From contig NZ_CP035103.1 in NCBI RefSeq assembly GCF_006094695.1, forward strand, positions 1,860,001 to 1,924,000: a stretch of DNA of 64,000 nt, in the 5' to 3' direction. The position numbers and the translations under genes are program-made. The notes under the pieces are model-generated. The model was given only the letters and a program-made list of their open reading frames with translations. It did no database searches and was not told where the DNA came from. Numbering within the stretch: position 1 is the stretch's first letter; the number at the start of each line of letters is the position of its first letter. Of the stretch, positions 51,419 through 60,465 are shown in pieces. The DNA comes from Kocuria rosea. Its GTDB lineage: Bacteria > Actinomycetota > Actinomycetes > Actinomycetales > Micrococcaceae.

Positions 51419-51670
51419 TCAGGAGTCGTCGTCCTGGCTCCACAGCCAGTGCAGGTAGATGGCGCCCCATCCCGGGCCCAGGGCGTCCACTAGGGCGTTG
51501 GCCACCGTGCGGGCGTCCACCCAGGGGTAGCGCTGACCGATCCGTGTCGCTTCCTGGCAGATCCTCTCCGGATCGTGGCCCTCGTGGTGCAGGGCGACTG
51601 TGGCTTCACTGAGCCGGGCCTCGAAGAGGCGTCGATCCGTCAGGGGCACGGGCTCAAAGGTGATAGACAT
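51419..51670 (-). CDS. Small soluble protein of unknown function
   Basis: An 83-residue helical protein (MSITFEPVPLTDRRLFEARLSEATVAL... ending WGAIYLHWLWSQDDDS). The ATG at 51670 follows GAGGGAG, and the codon use is natural. No family recognised. It lies between repeat copy D and an integrase remnant, so it may be cargo of a lost element. Confidence 0.65.
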   Translation of the reverse strand: MSITFEPVPLTDRRLFEARLSEATVALHHEGHDPERICQEATRIGQRYPWVDARTVANALVDALGPGWGAIYLHWLWSQDDDS

Positions 51671-51856
51671 CAGACTCCCTCAGAACAACGATCGCCCCAG
51701 GGAGCCGGAGTTGCTCCCACGAGCAGCTCCGCGAATGGTGGAGACATAGTAAGCAAAATCACACTCGAATGGCTATTCGAGGATTGATCTCATGTGCTAA
51801 ATCCCATGGCGCTCTCGGAGACAGTGCACGCCCCACGGCAATCGTGCAGCGGACTC

Positions 51857-52065
51857 CTACGGATTCACCGGAGTCAGGGGGGGCGTTGACCGCCACCTCA
51901 GCTCTCCGGGCTGTTCGTCGAGGTACTTGGAGGTGGTGGTCACCGAAGTGTGACCCAGCAGCTGGGCGGCGACCATCACGTCCCAGTCTTCGGTGAGCAC
52001 CAGGGTGGCTGCGGTGCTACCGGACATTGCCCGCGGGAATGATGAGGCAGTAGGGGTTGGTGGCC
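51857..52065 (-). pseudogene. Tyrosine recombinase (integrase) C-terminal remnant
   Basis: The frame reads LVLTEDWDVMVAAQLLGHTS followed by VTTTSKYLDEQPG, matching the end of XerC/phage-type integrases: LLGH with the catalytic His and TTxxYL with the nucleophile Tyr. The usual HxLRHT box upstream is not recovered; a neighbouring frame (NPYCLIIPAGNV) may be its shifted continuation. Most of the gene is gone. Confidence 0.65.
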
Positions 52066-52141
52066 CGGGCGCCTTCTTGGTCGGGGTCGGAACACTCCCT
52101 GTCGGCGCCATCTGTTGGGCCGGTGGATGCCATAGCGTCGG

Positions 52142-52744
52142 ATGATGGACCGCCAGGACAAAGCCGCAGCACCACTTCATCAGCGTCGAATGCTTGTGGG
52201 GTTGGGCGTGATCTCCTGCGCGGTGTGGATCGCCCGGGGATTCACCATCTACTTCGCCTCGCCCTCGAGTGGGGCTGTGGTCGGTGCCGGGATCGGTATC
52301 GGGTTGTTGCTGGTGCTGTACTCGATCGTCCTCGTGCCCTTGGCGCTGGGCCGGGAATGGGCCCCTGCGTTGGGGGCCGTGTTCGCGGGTCTGGCCGTCG
52401 CCGGGACCCTGGCCGAGCTGGCCGGATCGGCCGGCTCGCCGAACCTGCCCGTGGTCGGGCTCGACCTCGCCTTCGTGCTGATCAACATCGCCTGGATCAA
52501 GCTTGAACACGAGGACAGCGGCTGGGTGGGACTGCTCACCTGTGTGGTGACGGGGCTGCTGGTCGGCGTCGAGCTGGTGGTCATCGTTGCGCGCGGGGCC
52601 CCCGGGCTGGGTGAGGTGCTGCCACGACTGCTGGTCCTCGTGGGGGCAGCGTTTCTGGCCGTGGCGATCCGCCGACACTGGAACCGCGCCGACAAGGATG
52701 ACGACCCGTCCACCGCGGACGGCGCCCTCGGGGAGGGGGGTTGA
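52142..52744 (+). CDS. Five- to six-helix membrane protein of unknown function
   Basis: A 200-residue membrane protein with helices at about 17-35, 43-66, 70-90, 96-113, 124-145 and 152-170, and a charged C-terminal tail (RRHWNRADKDDDPS). The start is at the first of two adjoining ATG codons. No conserved motif recognised. An ABC transporter pair follows 155 nt later. Confidence 0.7.
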   Translation: MMDRQDKAAAPLHQRRMLVGLGVISCAVWIARGFTIYFASPSSGAVVGAGIGIGLLLVLYSIVLVPLALGREWAPALGAVFAGLAVAGTLAELAGSAGSPNLPVVGLDLAFVLINIAWIKLEHEDSGWVGLLTCVVTGLLVGVELVVIVARGAPGLGEVLPRLLVLVGAAFLAVAIRRHWNRADKDDDPSTADGALGEGG

Positions 52745-52899
52745 GCTGAGGCGGGAGTAGACCAACGTGCGAAGGCGGGTGCTGATGAAGATTGGTGTTC
52801 GGTCGTGGCGGTGGCGGATGTCCGGCCGGCGGGGGATCTGCGGGCGGTGGTACCGGGGAAGAATGGGGTGGCTGTGTTGCCGTAGAAAGGCTCTTGTCC

Positions 52900-53583
52900 G
52901 TGAGTTGCGCCGCTGTCCTGTCTGTTCGTGAGTTGGTGTGTGGTTATGCCGGGGTGCCGGTGACCGCCGGGGTCAGCTTCGAGGTGGGGCCGGGGGAGGC
53001 GGTGGTGCTGCGCGGGGCCAATGGGGCGGGCAAGTCCACGGTGCTGCGCACGGCCGTGGGCCAGCAGGCTCCGGTGAGCGGGGAGCGGTGGCTGAAGGGC
53101 GGGCCGGTGGTGGAGAACTCGCTGGCCTACCGCCGGGCGGTGAGCTGCCTGTTCGACGAGGACGCGTTCTTGCCCGGGGTGTCGGTGGGGCATCACTTGG
53201 AACTGGTGCTGCGCGGTCACGGGGTGGCCGATGCGCCGGTCGTGGCCGCTGAGGCGGTGGTCGAGTTCGGGCTACAGGACCGGGTGGACGCCTCGCCGTT
53301 CGCTCTGTCCTCAGGCCAGCGTCGGCGGGCGCTGCTGGCCGCGGCCCTGATCCGCCCGTTCGAGCTGCTGGTGCTCGATGAGCCCGAACAGCGCCTGGAC
53401 ACTCTGATGCGTGCCCGTTTGGCCGACCGTCTGGTCACCGCCCGGCAGGCAGGGGCGGGGTTGCTCATCGCCACCCACGACGCGCCGCTGGCGGACACGG
53501 TGGGCACCACCGTGCTGAGCCTCGACTCCGACGGTGCCCTGCCACCGATTACGGCTGAGCCGCAGCGGGAGGGCCAGTCGTGA
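52900..53583 (+). CDS. ABC transporter ATP-binding protein
   Basis: A 227-residue ABC ATPase. Walker A is RGANGAGKSTVLR (about residues 40-52), the signature is FALSSGQRRRALLAAAL, Walker B is FELLVLDEPEQRLD, and the switch His is in IATHDAPL. The signature LSSGQ is near-canonical. The GTG at 52900 is a plausible start; upstream in-frame codons are low-complexity. Its stop overlaps the start of the permease gene by 4 nt. It would power export by the DUF6297-type membrane partner. Confidence 0.88.
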   Translation: MSCAAVLSVRELVCGYAGVPVTAGVSFEVGPGEAVVLRGANGAGKSTVLRTAVGQQAPVSGERWLKGGPVVENSLAYRRAVSCLFDEDAFLPGVSVGHHLELVLRGHGVADAPVVAAEAVVEFGLQDRVDASPFALSSGQRRRALLAAALIRPFELLVLDEPEQRLDTLMRARLADRLVTARQAGAGLLIATHDAPLADTVGTTVLSLDSDGALPPITAEPQREGQS

Positions 53584-55187
53584 CGGGCGGTGCCGGCCTG
53601 AAGCCTGCCGAGCCCGCCGAGATCGTAGTGTTCCTGCGAGCAGCCCAGGCCCAGGGCCGGGCTCGAGGTGCGGATCGGTTCGTCGACGTCTACACCGGGC
53701 TCTTCGTCACGGTGGTGCTGGTGGCCTGGGCGGTCGCCGGAGTCCTGGGTCTCGGTGCCTCGTTGGGGGATCTGATGGCGGCCGGTTCCCCCGGCGGGGT
53801 ACTGCACCGCCCGGCGGCCGCTTGGGTGGGGGCCGGGGCGCCGGTGCTCGGAGGCGCGGTGTTGCTCGGGGTGGCCTGGGTCGGTGCCGTGGACCTGTTG
53901 CGCGGGCTGGGGCCGGTGGGGGTGTCCCCGGAGCGGGCGGTGTGGGTGTGGCCGCTGCCCGGGGCCGGGGCGCAGGAACCGATCCGCAGTGTGCACCGGA
54001 TGCTGTGGGTGGCGACGGCGGCCGGGGCGGTGTTCGGTGGCACCGGGCTGCTGCTGCTGTCGGGTGCCGGGCCGGCAGCCGGGCGGGGCGCGCCGTGGTG
54101 GGAGGCGGCGGCACGGCTGGTGTGCTGGGCCGGTCTGGGGGTCAGTGCGGTCGGGGTCTCTGTCTGGGCCCATACCGCCGGCGGGGTGCCGGACTCGCTG
54201 CGGTCCCGCCCCTGGGCGGGCTGGTTCCTGGTGCTGGGGGCTGTGCTGGTCGTGTTGGCTGGGACCCGGGACGGGGCCACCGGCCCGTGGGATGTCCTCG
54301 TGCCGCCCCTGTGGGTCGTGGGGGTCGCAGGATTACTGGTGGTAGTGGCCGGGCTGTTCTGGGTCTGGGCGCTGCGGTGGGCCCGGGGCCTGGACGGGGT
54401 GCACCTGCGGGCGTCCGGAGCGCGGACCCGGCATCTGTCCAACGCCGTGTCCCTGCTGTCGACCCAGGACCTGACCGCCGCGCTGGCCCCCGCCACGGTG
54501 ACCGGGGTGCGGGGACTGTCGGGGAGCACACCGGGCTGGGTGTCGGGGCCGCGCACGGTGGTGCTGTTCGCCTCGCTCACGGCCCTGCGGACCAGCCGGT
54601 GGCGGTCCGGGCTGGTCGTCGACCTCGGGCTGACCGTGGTGCTGCTGGCCGCCTTCTCCCACACCGTGGTGCTCGCCGGCTGGGCCGCGCTGCTGGTGGT
54701 GGGATACCGGGGGCTGGGCCGCGGCACGGCCTATCTGGCCGATCTGCGCGCCGGGGCCGCCGCCGAACGGAACCTCCCGATCGCCCCCACCGCAGCCGCC
54801 CTGATGCACCTGGTCCTCCCGTGCGTGCTCAACGCCGCGGTCCTGGGCGCCGTGGCACTGCTGGCCGGGCTCGCGGCCGGCACCAGCTGGGCGGTGATGA
54901 TGCTTCTCGGTGCCGTGACCGGGACCGGAATCGGTGCGGCCGGCCTTTACCGCGCTCTGGGCCCGGAACCGGACCACACCCAGCCCCCGATCGACACCCC
55001 CCTGGGACCGGTGCCCGTAGCCCAGCTGATCGGCTACAGCCGGGGGCTCATCCTGGTGCCCGCCCTGCTCGCGGCACCGGCCACCGTACTGCTCCACCCC
55101 ACCGCCTGGCCGGCGGCCCTGGCAGCCGCCCTCGCCCTGACGGCCACCGCCGTGGCCCTGGCCATCAGCACCGATCGGAAACACTGA
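53580..55187 (+). CDS. Large membrane protein, ABC transporter permease (DUF6297-like)
   Basis: A 535-residue membrane protein with about 12 helices and a cytoplasmic N-terminus (EIVVFLRAAQAQGRARGADRFVD). It is coupled to the ATPase gene by a 4-nt GTGA overlap, so it is almost surely its membrane partner. The layout matches DUF6297-type proteins found beside single ATPases in actinobacteria; substrate unknown. It is very rich in Gly, Ala, Val and Leu. Confidence 0.82.
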   Translation: MTGGAGLKPAEPAEIVVFLRAAQAQGRARGADRFVDVYTGLFVTVVLVAWAVAGVLGLGASLGDLMAAGSPGGVLHRPAAAWVGAGAPVLGGAVLLGVAWVGAVDLLRGLGPVGVSPERAVWVWPLPGAGAQEPIRSVHRMLWVATAAGAVFGGTGLLLLSGAGPAAGRGAPWWEAAARLVCWAGLGVSAVGVSVWAHTAGGVPDSLRSRPWAGWFLVLGAVLVVLAGTRDGATGPWDVLVPPLWVVGVAGLLVVVAGLFWVWALRWARGLDGVHLRASGARTRHLSNAVSLLSTQDLTAALAPATVTGVRGLSGSTPGWVSGPRTVVLFASLTALRTSRWRSGLVVDLGLTVVLLAAFSHTVVLAGWAALLVVGYRGLGRGTAYLADLRAGAAAERNLPIAPTAAALMHLVLPCVLNAAVLGAVALLAGLAAGTSWAVMMLLGAVTGTGIGAAGLYRALGPEPDHTQPPIDTPLGPVPVAQLIGYSRGLILVPALLAAPATVLLHPTAWPAALAAALALTATAVALAISTDRKH

Positions 55188-55424
55188 GACCCGAATCCTG
55201 GGGGCCACAGCCGAGCCGAACCACACCTACCGGGCTCCCGAGGTGTGATAGGGGTTGCTACTCGACCACCCACCGTCGACGACCAGGCCGGCAACGTTCA
55301 AACGGTGTTTCGGGGCCAGCGATATTGGCGTGAGACGTGTCGTTCCCCGGACCCGGGAATGGCCGGCCACAAGGGCGGCCATCCGCGGACTCTGTGGCTG
55401 GCAGGGGTGGGACTTCCGCCGTCG

Positions 55425-55877
55425 TCACCAGACGGGAAGCTCGCCCTCGCCGGGAGTGATGCGCAGGTCGGACTCTCCGATGGCGACGTCGTTGATGGAG
55501 GCCTCGCGGCGGCGCATGTAGCCGAGTTCGTCGAATTCCCACAGCTCGTTGCCGTAGGAGCGCCACCACTGCCCGCCGGTGTCGTGCCACTCGTACTGGA
55601 ATCGCACTCCGATCCGGTTGTCCGTGAAGGACCAGAGGTTCTTGCGCAGGCGGTAGTCGAGCTCGTGGTCCCACTTGTCGGTGAGAAAGGCGACGACCTC
55701 TTCACGCCCGCGGATGTATTGGTCGCGGTTGCGCCACTCGGTGTCGACGGAGTAGGCGCCGGCGACGCGTTCGGGGTCACGGCTGTTCCAGGCGTCTTCG
55801 GCGGCCTGGACCTTGGCGAGGGCGCTCTCGTGGGTGAAGGGCGGAAGCGGGGGGCGCGGCTGGTCAGGAGTGCTCAT
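55425..55877 (-). CDS. NTF2-like protein of the DUF1348 (SnoaL-like) family
   Basis: A 150-residue cone-fold protein. Conserved stretches: [47 protein letters not shown] and [41 protein letters not shown], the typical DUF1348 core. ATG 55877 is chosen over a longer frame because AAGGA precedes it and the family starts there. Repeat copy E lies 50 nt upstream. Function unknown. Confidence 0.88.
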   Translation of the reverse strand: MSTPDQPRPPLPPFTHESALAKVQAAEDAWNSRDPERVAGAYSVDTEWRNRDQYIRGREEVVAFLTDKWDHELDYRLRKNLWSFTDNRIGVRFQYEWHDTGGQWWRSYGNELWEFDELGYMRRREASINDVAIGESDLRITPGEGELPVW

Positions 55878-55926
55878 GTGCCCATCCTTCCGGGGCGCGG
55901 GGTGCGCCCGCCAGTGGCGGGGGACC

Positions 55927-55950
55927 GCCTTGCATATGGCGAGATGGCGG
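55927..55950 (+). repeat. Dispersed motif, copy E
   Basis: GCCTTGCATATGGCGAG followed by ATGGCGG. The most diverged copy; aligns best with copy A. Confidence 0.5.
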
Positions 55951-56049
55951 CCAGCAAGCCAGCCTTGATGACATCTGCTGCAGCTGGCACGCTCCGGGAG
56001 GTGCTGGTGATGCGTAGGGTGAAGGCCATTGACCTGGAAGGACGCCCTC

Positions 56050-56376
56050 ATGCATCATGCCCCGAGCAGGTTCACTGATCCGGTCTCCCCGGTGTTCGGC
56101 GCGAGCTCGGCCGCAGCTTTCGGCGCACTGAGCTTGATCGATCCGTCGCGGTTGAGCCCGGCACGTCGACGGCTCTATCGGGCGGGGGTGGCTGCGACCA
56201 CGGCGTGGTGGGCTACGTCGTTGACCGTGCAGGGGCCCGGACTGATGCGCAGGCCCCGGAAGTGGGGGAGAAGTCGGTGCGCACCCGTGCGCTCACCCCG
56301 GCGGTGCGCGAGGTGGTGCTCGGGATTCTGCAGGCCACTGACACCGCCGATGCCCGGGTGCTGCTGGGGCAGTTGA
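56050..56376 (+). CDS. Uncertain ORF, possibly the 5' half of a frameshifted gene
   Basis: The ATG at 56050 follows GGAAGGA. Its first 75 codons look real ([30 protein letters not shown], probably one membrane helix), but after about 56270 the frame becomes Cys/Arg-rich shadow sequence while the frame of the next gene becomes protein-like. Either it is a short gene overlapping the next one, or one gene split by an indel near 56265-56280. Confidence 0.4.
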   Translation: MHHAPSRFTDPVSPVFGASSAAAFGALSLIDPSRLSPARRRLYRAGVAATTAWWATSLTVQGPGLMRRPRKWGRSRCAPVRSPRRCARWCSGFCRPLTPPMPGCCWGS

Positions 56377-56714
56377 TGGTCGCACAGGAGTCCTTCTTCG
56401 ATGACGGAGTCGAGGGGTTCTCCACCACCGTGGAGTTCCAGGTGTCCGACGACGTGGTGCGCGTGGTGCCCCATCACCAGACCTACCCCGTCCGAGCCGA
56501 CTACCAGGCACCCGATGGCACGCTGCTGCAGATCAGCCTCCAGCTCCTGGAGGGCAAGTTGTCCCACCTCGCCATCGACTTCGCCGACGAAACCCACTAT
56601 GAGGATGAGAGCGCGATCGACGTCGTCGAGGAGCTCATCGATCAGTGGCCGGCTCCGGCCGATCTGCGGTACCTGAGGGAGGGGCCGGATGGTCGTCCGT
56701 TTCCCCTGACCTGA
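56277..56714 (+). CDS. Conserved-looking soluble protein of unknown function
   Basis: A 145-residue acidic protein ([43 protein letters not shown]... VVEELIDQWPAPADLRYLREG). The GTG at 56277 has GGGGGAG upstream. No family recognised. If the upstream frame belongs to it, the original gene began at 56050. Confidence 0.6.
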   Translation: MRTRALTPAVREVVLGILQATDTADARVLLGQLMVAQESFFDDGVEGFSTTVEFQVSDDVVRVVPHHQTYPVRADYQAPDGTLLQISLQLLEGKLSHLAIDFADETHYEDESAIDVVEELIDQWPAPADLRYLREGPDGRPFPLT

Positions 56715-56821
56715 CCGGCACCACACCGCTCCCTCATATGACGGTCGCTCGAGAGTTGTCCTGTGGGAGTGAGGGGGCGCCGATCCAGGCGCCCTGGTCC
56801 CTTTGATGTCGGAGGCTCCTC

Positions 56822-57525
56822 ATGCCTTTCGCTCTTTCCTCACGTCCCCGCTCCACCTCGTCCTCACCCGTTGCGGGCGCCACTCATGCGGGGTGGCGTG
56901 CCGCGGCCGCCTCCACGGTGGTGGCGGGTCTGCTCTTCACCGGTGGGGTAGCGCCGGCGCAGGCGGCGAGCACTTACAGCTCTCCGTTGCGCACCGCGGT
57001 GGAGTCTCTGCCGATGGCGGCGGAGAACAACGCCGACTACAACCGGGACAAGCAGTTCGGCGACTGGAATGACACCAATCGCGACTGCCAGAACACCCGG
57101 GCCGAGGTGCTGCAGAACGAGTCCAAGGCGAAGACCAGTTTCACCACCACCAAGCGATGCACCGTCAAGGGCGGCAAGTGGGTCACCACCTGGGACGGGA
57201 AGGTGCACACCTCGACCACACCGTGCCGGTCCACGAGGCCTGGGGCTCCGGGCTGAGGGGCTGGAGCCAGACCGAGCGGGTGGCGTTCTACAACGACCTG
57301 GGTGATCACCGTACGCTCAGCGCCCAGACCTCCGAGCTGAACTCCACCAAGCAGGCCCGCGGCCCGGAGGAGTGGATGCCGCCCGAGCACCGCTGTGGCT
57401 ATGTGGGGGAGTGGATGGCGGTGAAGATCCGCTGGGGCCTGAAGGTCGGCAGCAAGGAAAAGGCCGCCCTGACCCGGATCGCCGCCGCCTGCCCCGACGT
57501 GACCATCAAGGTCGCCCAGGCCTGA
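56822..57525 (+). pseudogene. Secreted HNH nuclease-like protein, frameshifted at the catalytic motif
   Basis: The first frame gives a signal peptide (VVAGLLFTGGVAPAQA-A) and a mature start with YNRDKQFGDWNDTNRDCQNTRAEVL. Near 57205-57215 the coding sense moves to another frame: LDHTVPVHEAWGSG, then NDLGDHRTLSAQTSELNSTK and EEWMPPEHRCGYVGEW. DHTVPVHEAW is the HNH His block of GmrSD-C/DUF1524-type secreted nucleases. Homologues have several residues between the two halves, so a small deletion removed them and shifted the frame. Two intact halves suggest recent decay. Confidence 0.75.
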
Positions 57526-57549
57526 CCGGGCCCACTGCGTGCCAGTGTG

Positions 57550-57572
57550 CCGGACACCGCGGCGGTGTCCGG
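57550..57572 (+). terminator. Hairpin after the nuclease pseudogene
   Basis: CCGGACACCG (57550-57559) pairs with CGGTGTCCGG (57563-57572) around a 3-nt loop. Confidence 0.8.
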
Positions 57573-57584
57573 CCCCGCTCAGTA

Positions 57585-57875
57585 TTGGTCCACGTCTTCC
57601 GGACCGGCCGGTCCCCGGTGAAAGAGCCCTGGGACCGCCCCGAGAGCGACGTCGTGGCCGAGCTGGCCGTGCGCGGCTACATCGACGCCTCCGGGCGCGT
57701 ACTGTCGCTGACCGATGAGGACCTGACGGCCGCCGGGGTGCTGTGGCCGCGGTGCGTGCAGGCGGATTCCGGCAAGAGGTTCGGCTCCGGATCTCATGCC
57801 TACGGGGTGATCCTCGGGGCGTTCGACTTGGAGGGGACCCAGACCCTCGTGCGGCTACTGGAGGTTGAAGCCTGA
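57585..57875 (+). CDS. Small protein of unknown function
   Basis: About 96 residues from a TTG at 57585, or 85 from GTG 57618 (VKEPWDRPESDVVAELAVRG... GVILGAFDLEGTQTLVRLLEVEA). Natural residue mix and a helical-looking core. The start is uncertain and no family was recognised. It lies 60 nt after the nuclease pseudogene and might have been an immunity or partner gene, but nothing shows this directly. Confidence 0.5.
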   Translation: MVHVFRTGRSPVKEPWDRPESDVVAELAVRGYIDASGRVLSLTDEDLTAAGVLWPRCVQADSGKRFGSGSHAYGVILGAFDLEGTQTLVRLLEVEA

Positions 57876-58157
57876 ATCGGCGGCATCCCCTCCGCGCAGG
57901 ACCCCTGCCATGACAGTCAGGCATGTGACAGAAGGTTGCGACAGCACTACTCACCCTCATTCCCGTTCGCACATGGGGTGATGGTGGTGGACAGCAGCAG
58001 TGGCCGAAGGTCCAGGAGATCCACCGGGACGTCTTCATAAGGTGACCACAGTTGACCGACGACCCCCATCACGGCGCAACTGGACCCCCCTCACCCTCCA
58101 TCAGCGACGGCGCAGGACACTCCTGCCCTTGGGCTCCGTCGCGGAACAGGACCCACC
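57876..58157. other. Leader of the TasA-like operon
   Basis: No gene. It should hold the promoter of the TasA-like/signal peptidase operon; no clear -10 or operator could be assigned. Confidence 0.35.
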
Positions 58158-58778
58158 ATGCACGCTCCTTCTCCCCGGGCCCGCAAGATCGCCGGTCTGT
58201 CCGCCGCCCCCATCGCCGTCCTCGTGGCCGGCGTGATGGTCTGGCAGGGCTCCACCGCGGCCTTCACCGCCACCACCCGCAACGCCGGCAACTCCTGGGC
58301 CACCGGCCAGGTCGCCCTGACCGACGACGACGCAGGCCGCGCCGGCTTCACCGTGGAAAACCTCGTCCCCGGAGCGACCGGTGAGAAGTGCATCGAGGTG
58401 ACCTCCAACTCCACCGTCGCCGGTGAGGTGCGCGCCTACACCCAGAACCTCTCCGGCTCCGCCGCCGGACTGCAGGACCACATCGACCTGCGCGTCGAGC
58501 GCGGCACCGGCGGTTCCTTCGACAACTGCGACGACTTCAGCCCCGTGCCCGGCGCCCTGCCGGCCCAGTCGCTGTCCACCCTGGCCCAGGTCAACAACGA
58601 CTACGCCACCGGCGGCGCCCGGTGGCAGACGGCCGGCACGGCCGGGGAGTCGACGACCTACCGCGGCACTTGGACGTTCGACACCACCGGCCTGACCCCG
58701 CAGCAGATCGACGCCCTGCAAGGCGCGAACGTGAGCGTGGACCTGGTCTGGGAGCTGCAGAGCAACGACCCCGCCTGA
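58158..58778 (+). CDS. TasA/camelysin-like secreted protein with SipW-type signal
   Basis: A 206-residue secreted protein. The N-terminal signal (RARKIAGLSAAPIAVLVAGVMVWQGSTAAFTATTRN) has the SipW-dependent hallmark: a hydrophobic helix, then STAAFTAT, after which cleavage is expected. The mature part (about 170 residues) is an Ig-like beta domain (SWATGQVALTDDDAG... FTVENLVPGATGEKCIEVTSNS), as in camelysin and TasA, which form biofilm fibres. The next gene, 9 nt on, is a signal peptidase of the matching type, so the two form a secretion operon. Confidence 0.85.
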   Translation: MHAPSPRARKIAGLSAAPIAVLVAGVMVWQGSTAAFTATTRNAGNSWATGQVALTDDDAGRAGFTVENLVPGATGEKCIEVTSNSTVAGEVRAYTQNLSGSAAGLQDHIDLRVERGTGGSFDNCDDFSPVPGALPAQSLSTLAQVNNDYATGGARWQTAGTAGESTTYRGTWTFDTTGLTPQQIDALQGANVSVDLVWELQSNDPA

Positions 58779-58787
58779 TCCCTCCTC

Positions 58788-60227
58788 GTGACGAGCCGGA
58801 CCCACCACGAGCCCAGCCCCACCGCCGAGCCGACACCTGACACGGTGACGGCCGCGCTGTGGGGCTGGGTCCGGCTGTGCACCGGCGCCGCCGCCCAGAT
58901 CTACCTCGTGCTGCTGGCCACCCTGACGGCCATCGCCCTGATCCCGGCCCTGTTCGGCTGGCACTCCACCGTCATCGAGACCGGGTCGATGGAACCGCAC
59001 ATCGACCCGGGTGACGTCGTCGTGCTCGCCGACCTGCCGGATGATCAGCCGGTGCCGCTCGGTGGGGTCGTGCAGTTCATCAGCCCCGCCGAGGCCCAGC
59101 CCAGCGGGGTGGAGCGCCCGATCCTGCACCGGATCGTGATCGACCACGAGGATGGCACCTACGCCACCGCCGGAGACGCCAATGCCGAGGTGGACTCCAC
59201 CCCGCTGGTCCGCGAGCAGATCATCGGCCAGGCCCGCCTTCTGGTTCCGTTCATCGGGCTCCCCTCATTGTGGCTGGGTGCCGGCCAGCACCTGTCCCTG
59301 GGCCTGTGGGCCGCAGCCACCGTGGCGGCCTTGCTGATTGCTCTGGCCGTCTTCGTCCCGCGGGCACGCGACGACGACGACCAGGAGGGCGAGGAAGTAG
59401 AGGACGACACTCAGGAGCTTCCGGTGCTCGCCCGCCGCGGCGCCCTGGCCGTGGCCGGCACCGCGGTCCTGGCCGGGCTGACGGCCTGGCCGGTGCCGCC
59501 GAGCACCGCGGCGTTCACTGCTCGAACCGGCACCAGCGCTTCCTGGCGATACGTGGGCATGCCGGCGATCACCCTGGGGCGAGCCAGGGACTACGCGCTC
59601 CTGGCCTCCGGTCGCCTCACCGACCACACCCCCGGCGGGCACCCCACCTCGGTCGGCGGCAGTGTGGGCACCTACCCCGGTCTGGCCATCGAGAATCTGC
59701 AGTCCAGCGGATCTCGGCGCAACGTCACCGGGACGGTCGAGCCCGGCACCACGGCGGCCGCCGGCGCCATGACCGACGCCCGTGCCCTCGAGGCCGCCCT
59801 GCTCGCCCGCCCGGCGACTGTCAGCCGCCCCACGGTGCTGACGGGCAGGATCACGCCGGGGATCTACACGAGCACCACCGGGACCTTCACCGTTACCGGT
59901 GACCTGACCCTGGATGCCCAAGGGGACCCTGGCGCGCAGTTCATCTTCCGTGCCGCCACCATCACCGCCGCGGACGGCAGCCGCGTGCTCCTGAGCAACC
60001 AGGCAAGAGCGGCCAACGTCTACTGGGCTTCGACCGGCAGCATCACCCTGGGCATCAGCACCACCGCCCGGGGTGCTTACCTGGCTCGCGGCAGCATCGC
60101 GGCCAACACCACCACCGGCAGCCCCACCCAGCGGCTCACCCTGGAGGGACGCCTGATCAGCCTGGGCACTGCCGCCGGCGGCGGGGTCGTCGAGGTAAAC
60201 CGACCCATCATCACGATCCCCACCTGA
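58788..60227 (+). CDS. Signal peptidase I (SipW type) fused to a DUF3494 ice-binding-like domain
   Basis: A 479-residue fusion. Residues 37-57 are a membrane helix. The peptidase domain has the catalytic Ser67 in ETGSMEPHIDPGDVVVL and His114 in PILHRIVIDHEDG, where His replaces the bacterial Lys, as in SipW and ER-type enzymes. A second helix lies at about 160-190. Residues about 216-245 read like a SipW-type signal (LAVAGTAVLAGLTAWPVPPSTAAFTAR), almost the same as in the upstream TasA-like protein. Residues about 262-479 match DUF3494 (ITPGIYTSTTGTFTVTGDLTLDAQ, QFIFRAATIT), a beta-helix adhesin or ice-binding fold. The protein may cleave its own C-terminal domain. Confidence 0.85.
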   Translation: MTSRTHHEPSPTAEPTPDTVTAALWGWVRLCTGAAAQIYLVLLATLTAIALIPALFGWHSTVIETGSMEPHIDPGDVVVLADLPDDQPVPLGGVVQFISPAEAQPSGVERPILHRIVIDHEDGTYATAGDANAEVDSTPLVREQIIGQARLLVPFIGLPSLWLGAGQHLSLGLWAAATVAALLIALAVFVPRARDDDDQEGEEVEDDTQELPVLARRGALAVAGTAVLAGLTAWPVPPSTAAFTARTGTSASWRYVGMPAITLGRARDYALLASGRLTDHTPGGHPTSVGGSVGTYPGLAIENLQSSGSRRNVTGTVEPGTTAAAGAMTDARALEAALLARPATVSRPTVLTGRITPGIYTSTTGTFTVTGDLTLDAQGDPGAQFIFRAATITAADGSRVLLSNQARAANVYWASTGSITLGISTTARGAYLARGSIAANTTTGSPTQRLTLEGRLISLGTAAGGGVVEVNRPIITIPT

Positions 60228-60250
60228 GACGACGCGAACTCCACACGGTG

Positions 60251-60403
60251 TTAAAGCCTTCGCCTCCTCTGGGCCTCCTCCACCGTTAAAGCGACAGTCC
60301 CCGGCGTCTCGACCTCGGCGAGGGAGAGCACCTCGGTCCCGCCGTATCTCAGCTGGGTGATGGCCCTCATCGTTCTGCGCGGATGCCGAGTGCGTGAGTT
60401 CAT
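60251..60403 (-). pseudogene. N-terminal stub of an MDR oxidoreductase
   Basis: 50 codons from an ATG after AGGAG. MRAITQLRYGGTEVLSLAEVETPG matches the N-terminus of quinone-reductase-like MDR enzymes (compare MRAIVHDRYGSPDVLRLDDI at 62287), but the frame then runs into TVALTVEEAQRRRRL and a stop. The rest of the enzyme is missing. It is last in the minus-strand operon controlled by the TetR operators. Confidence 0.6.
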
Positions 60404-60465
60404 GGTGTTCTCCTGTCTCAGTCGGTTCATGGGCATCGCCGGAGGGTTGAAGGGTGCAGTTCCAG

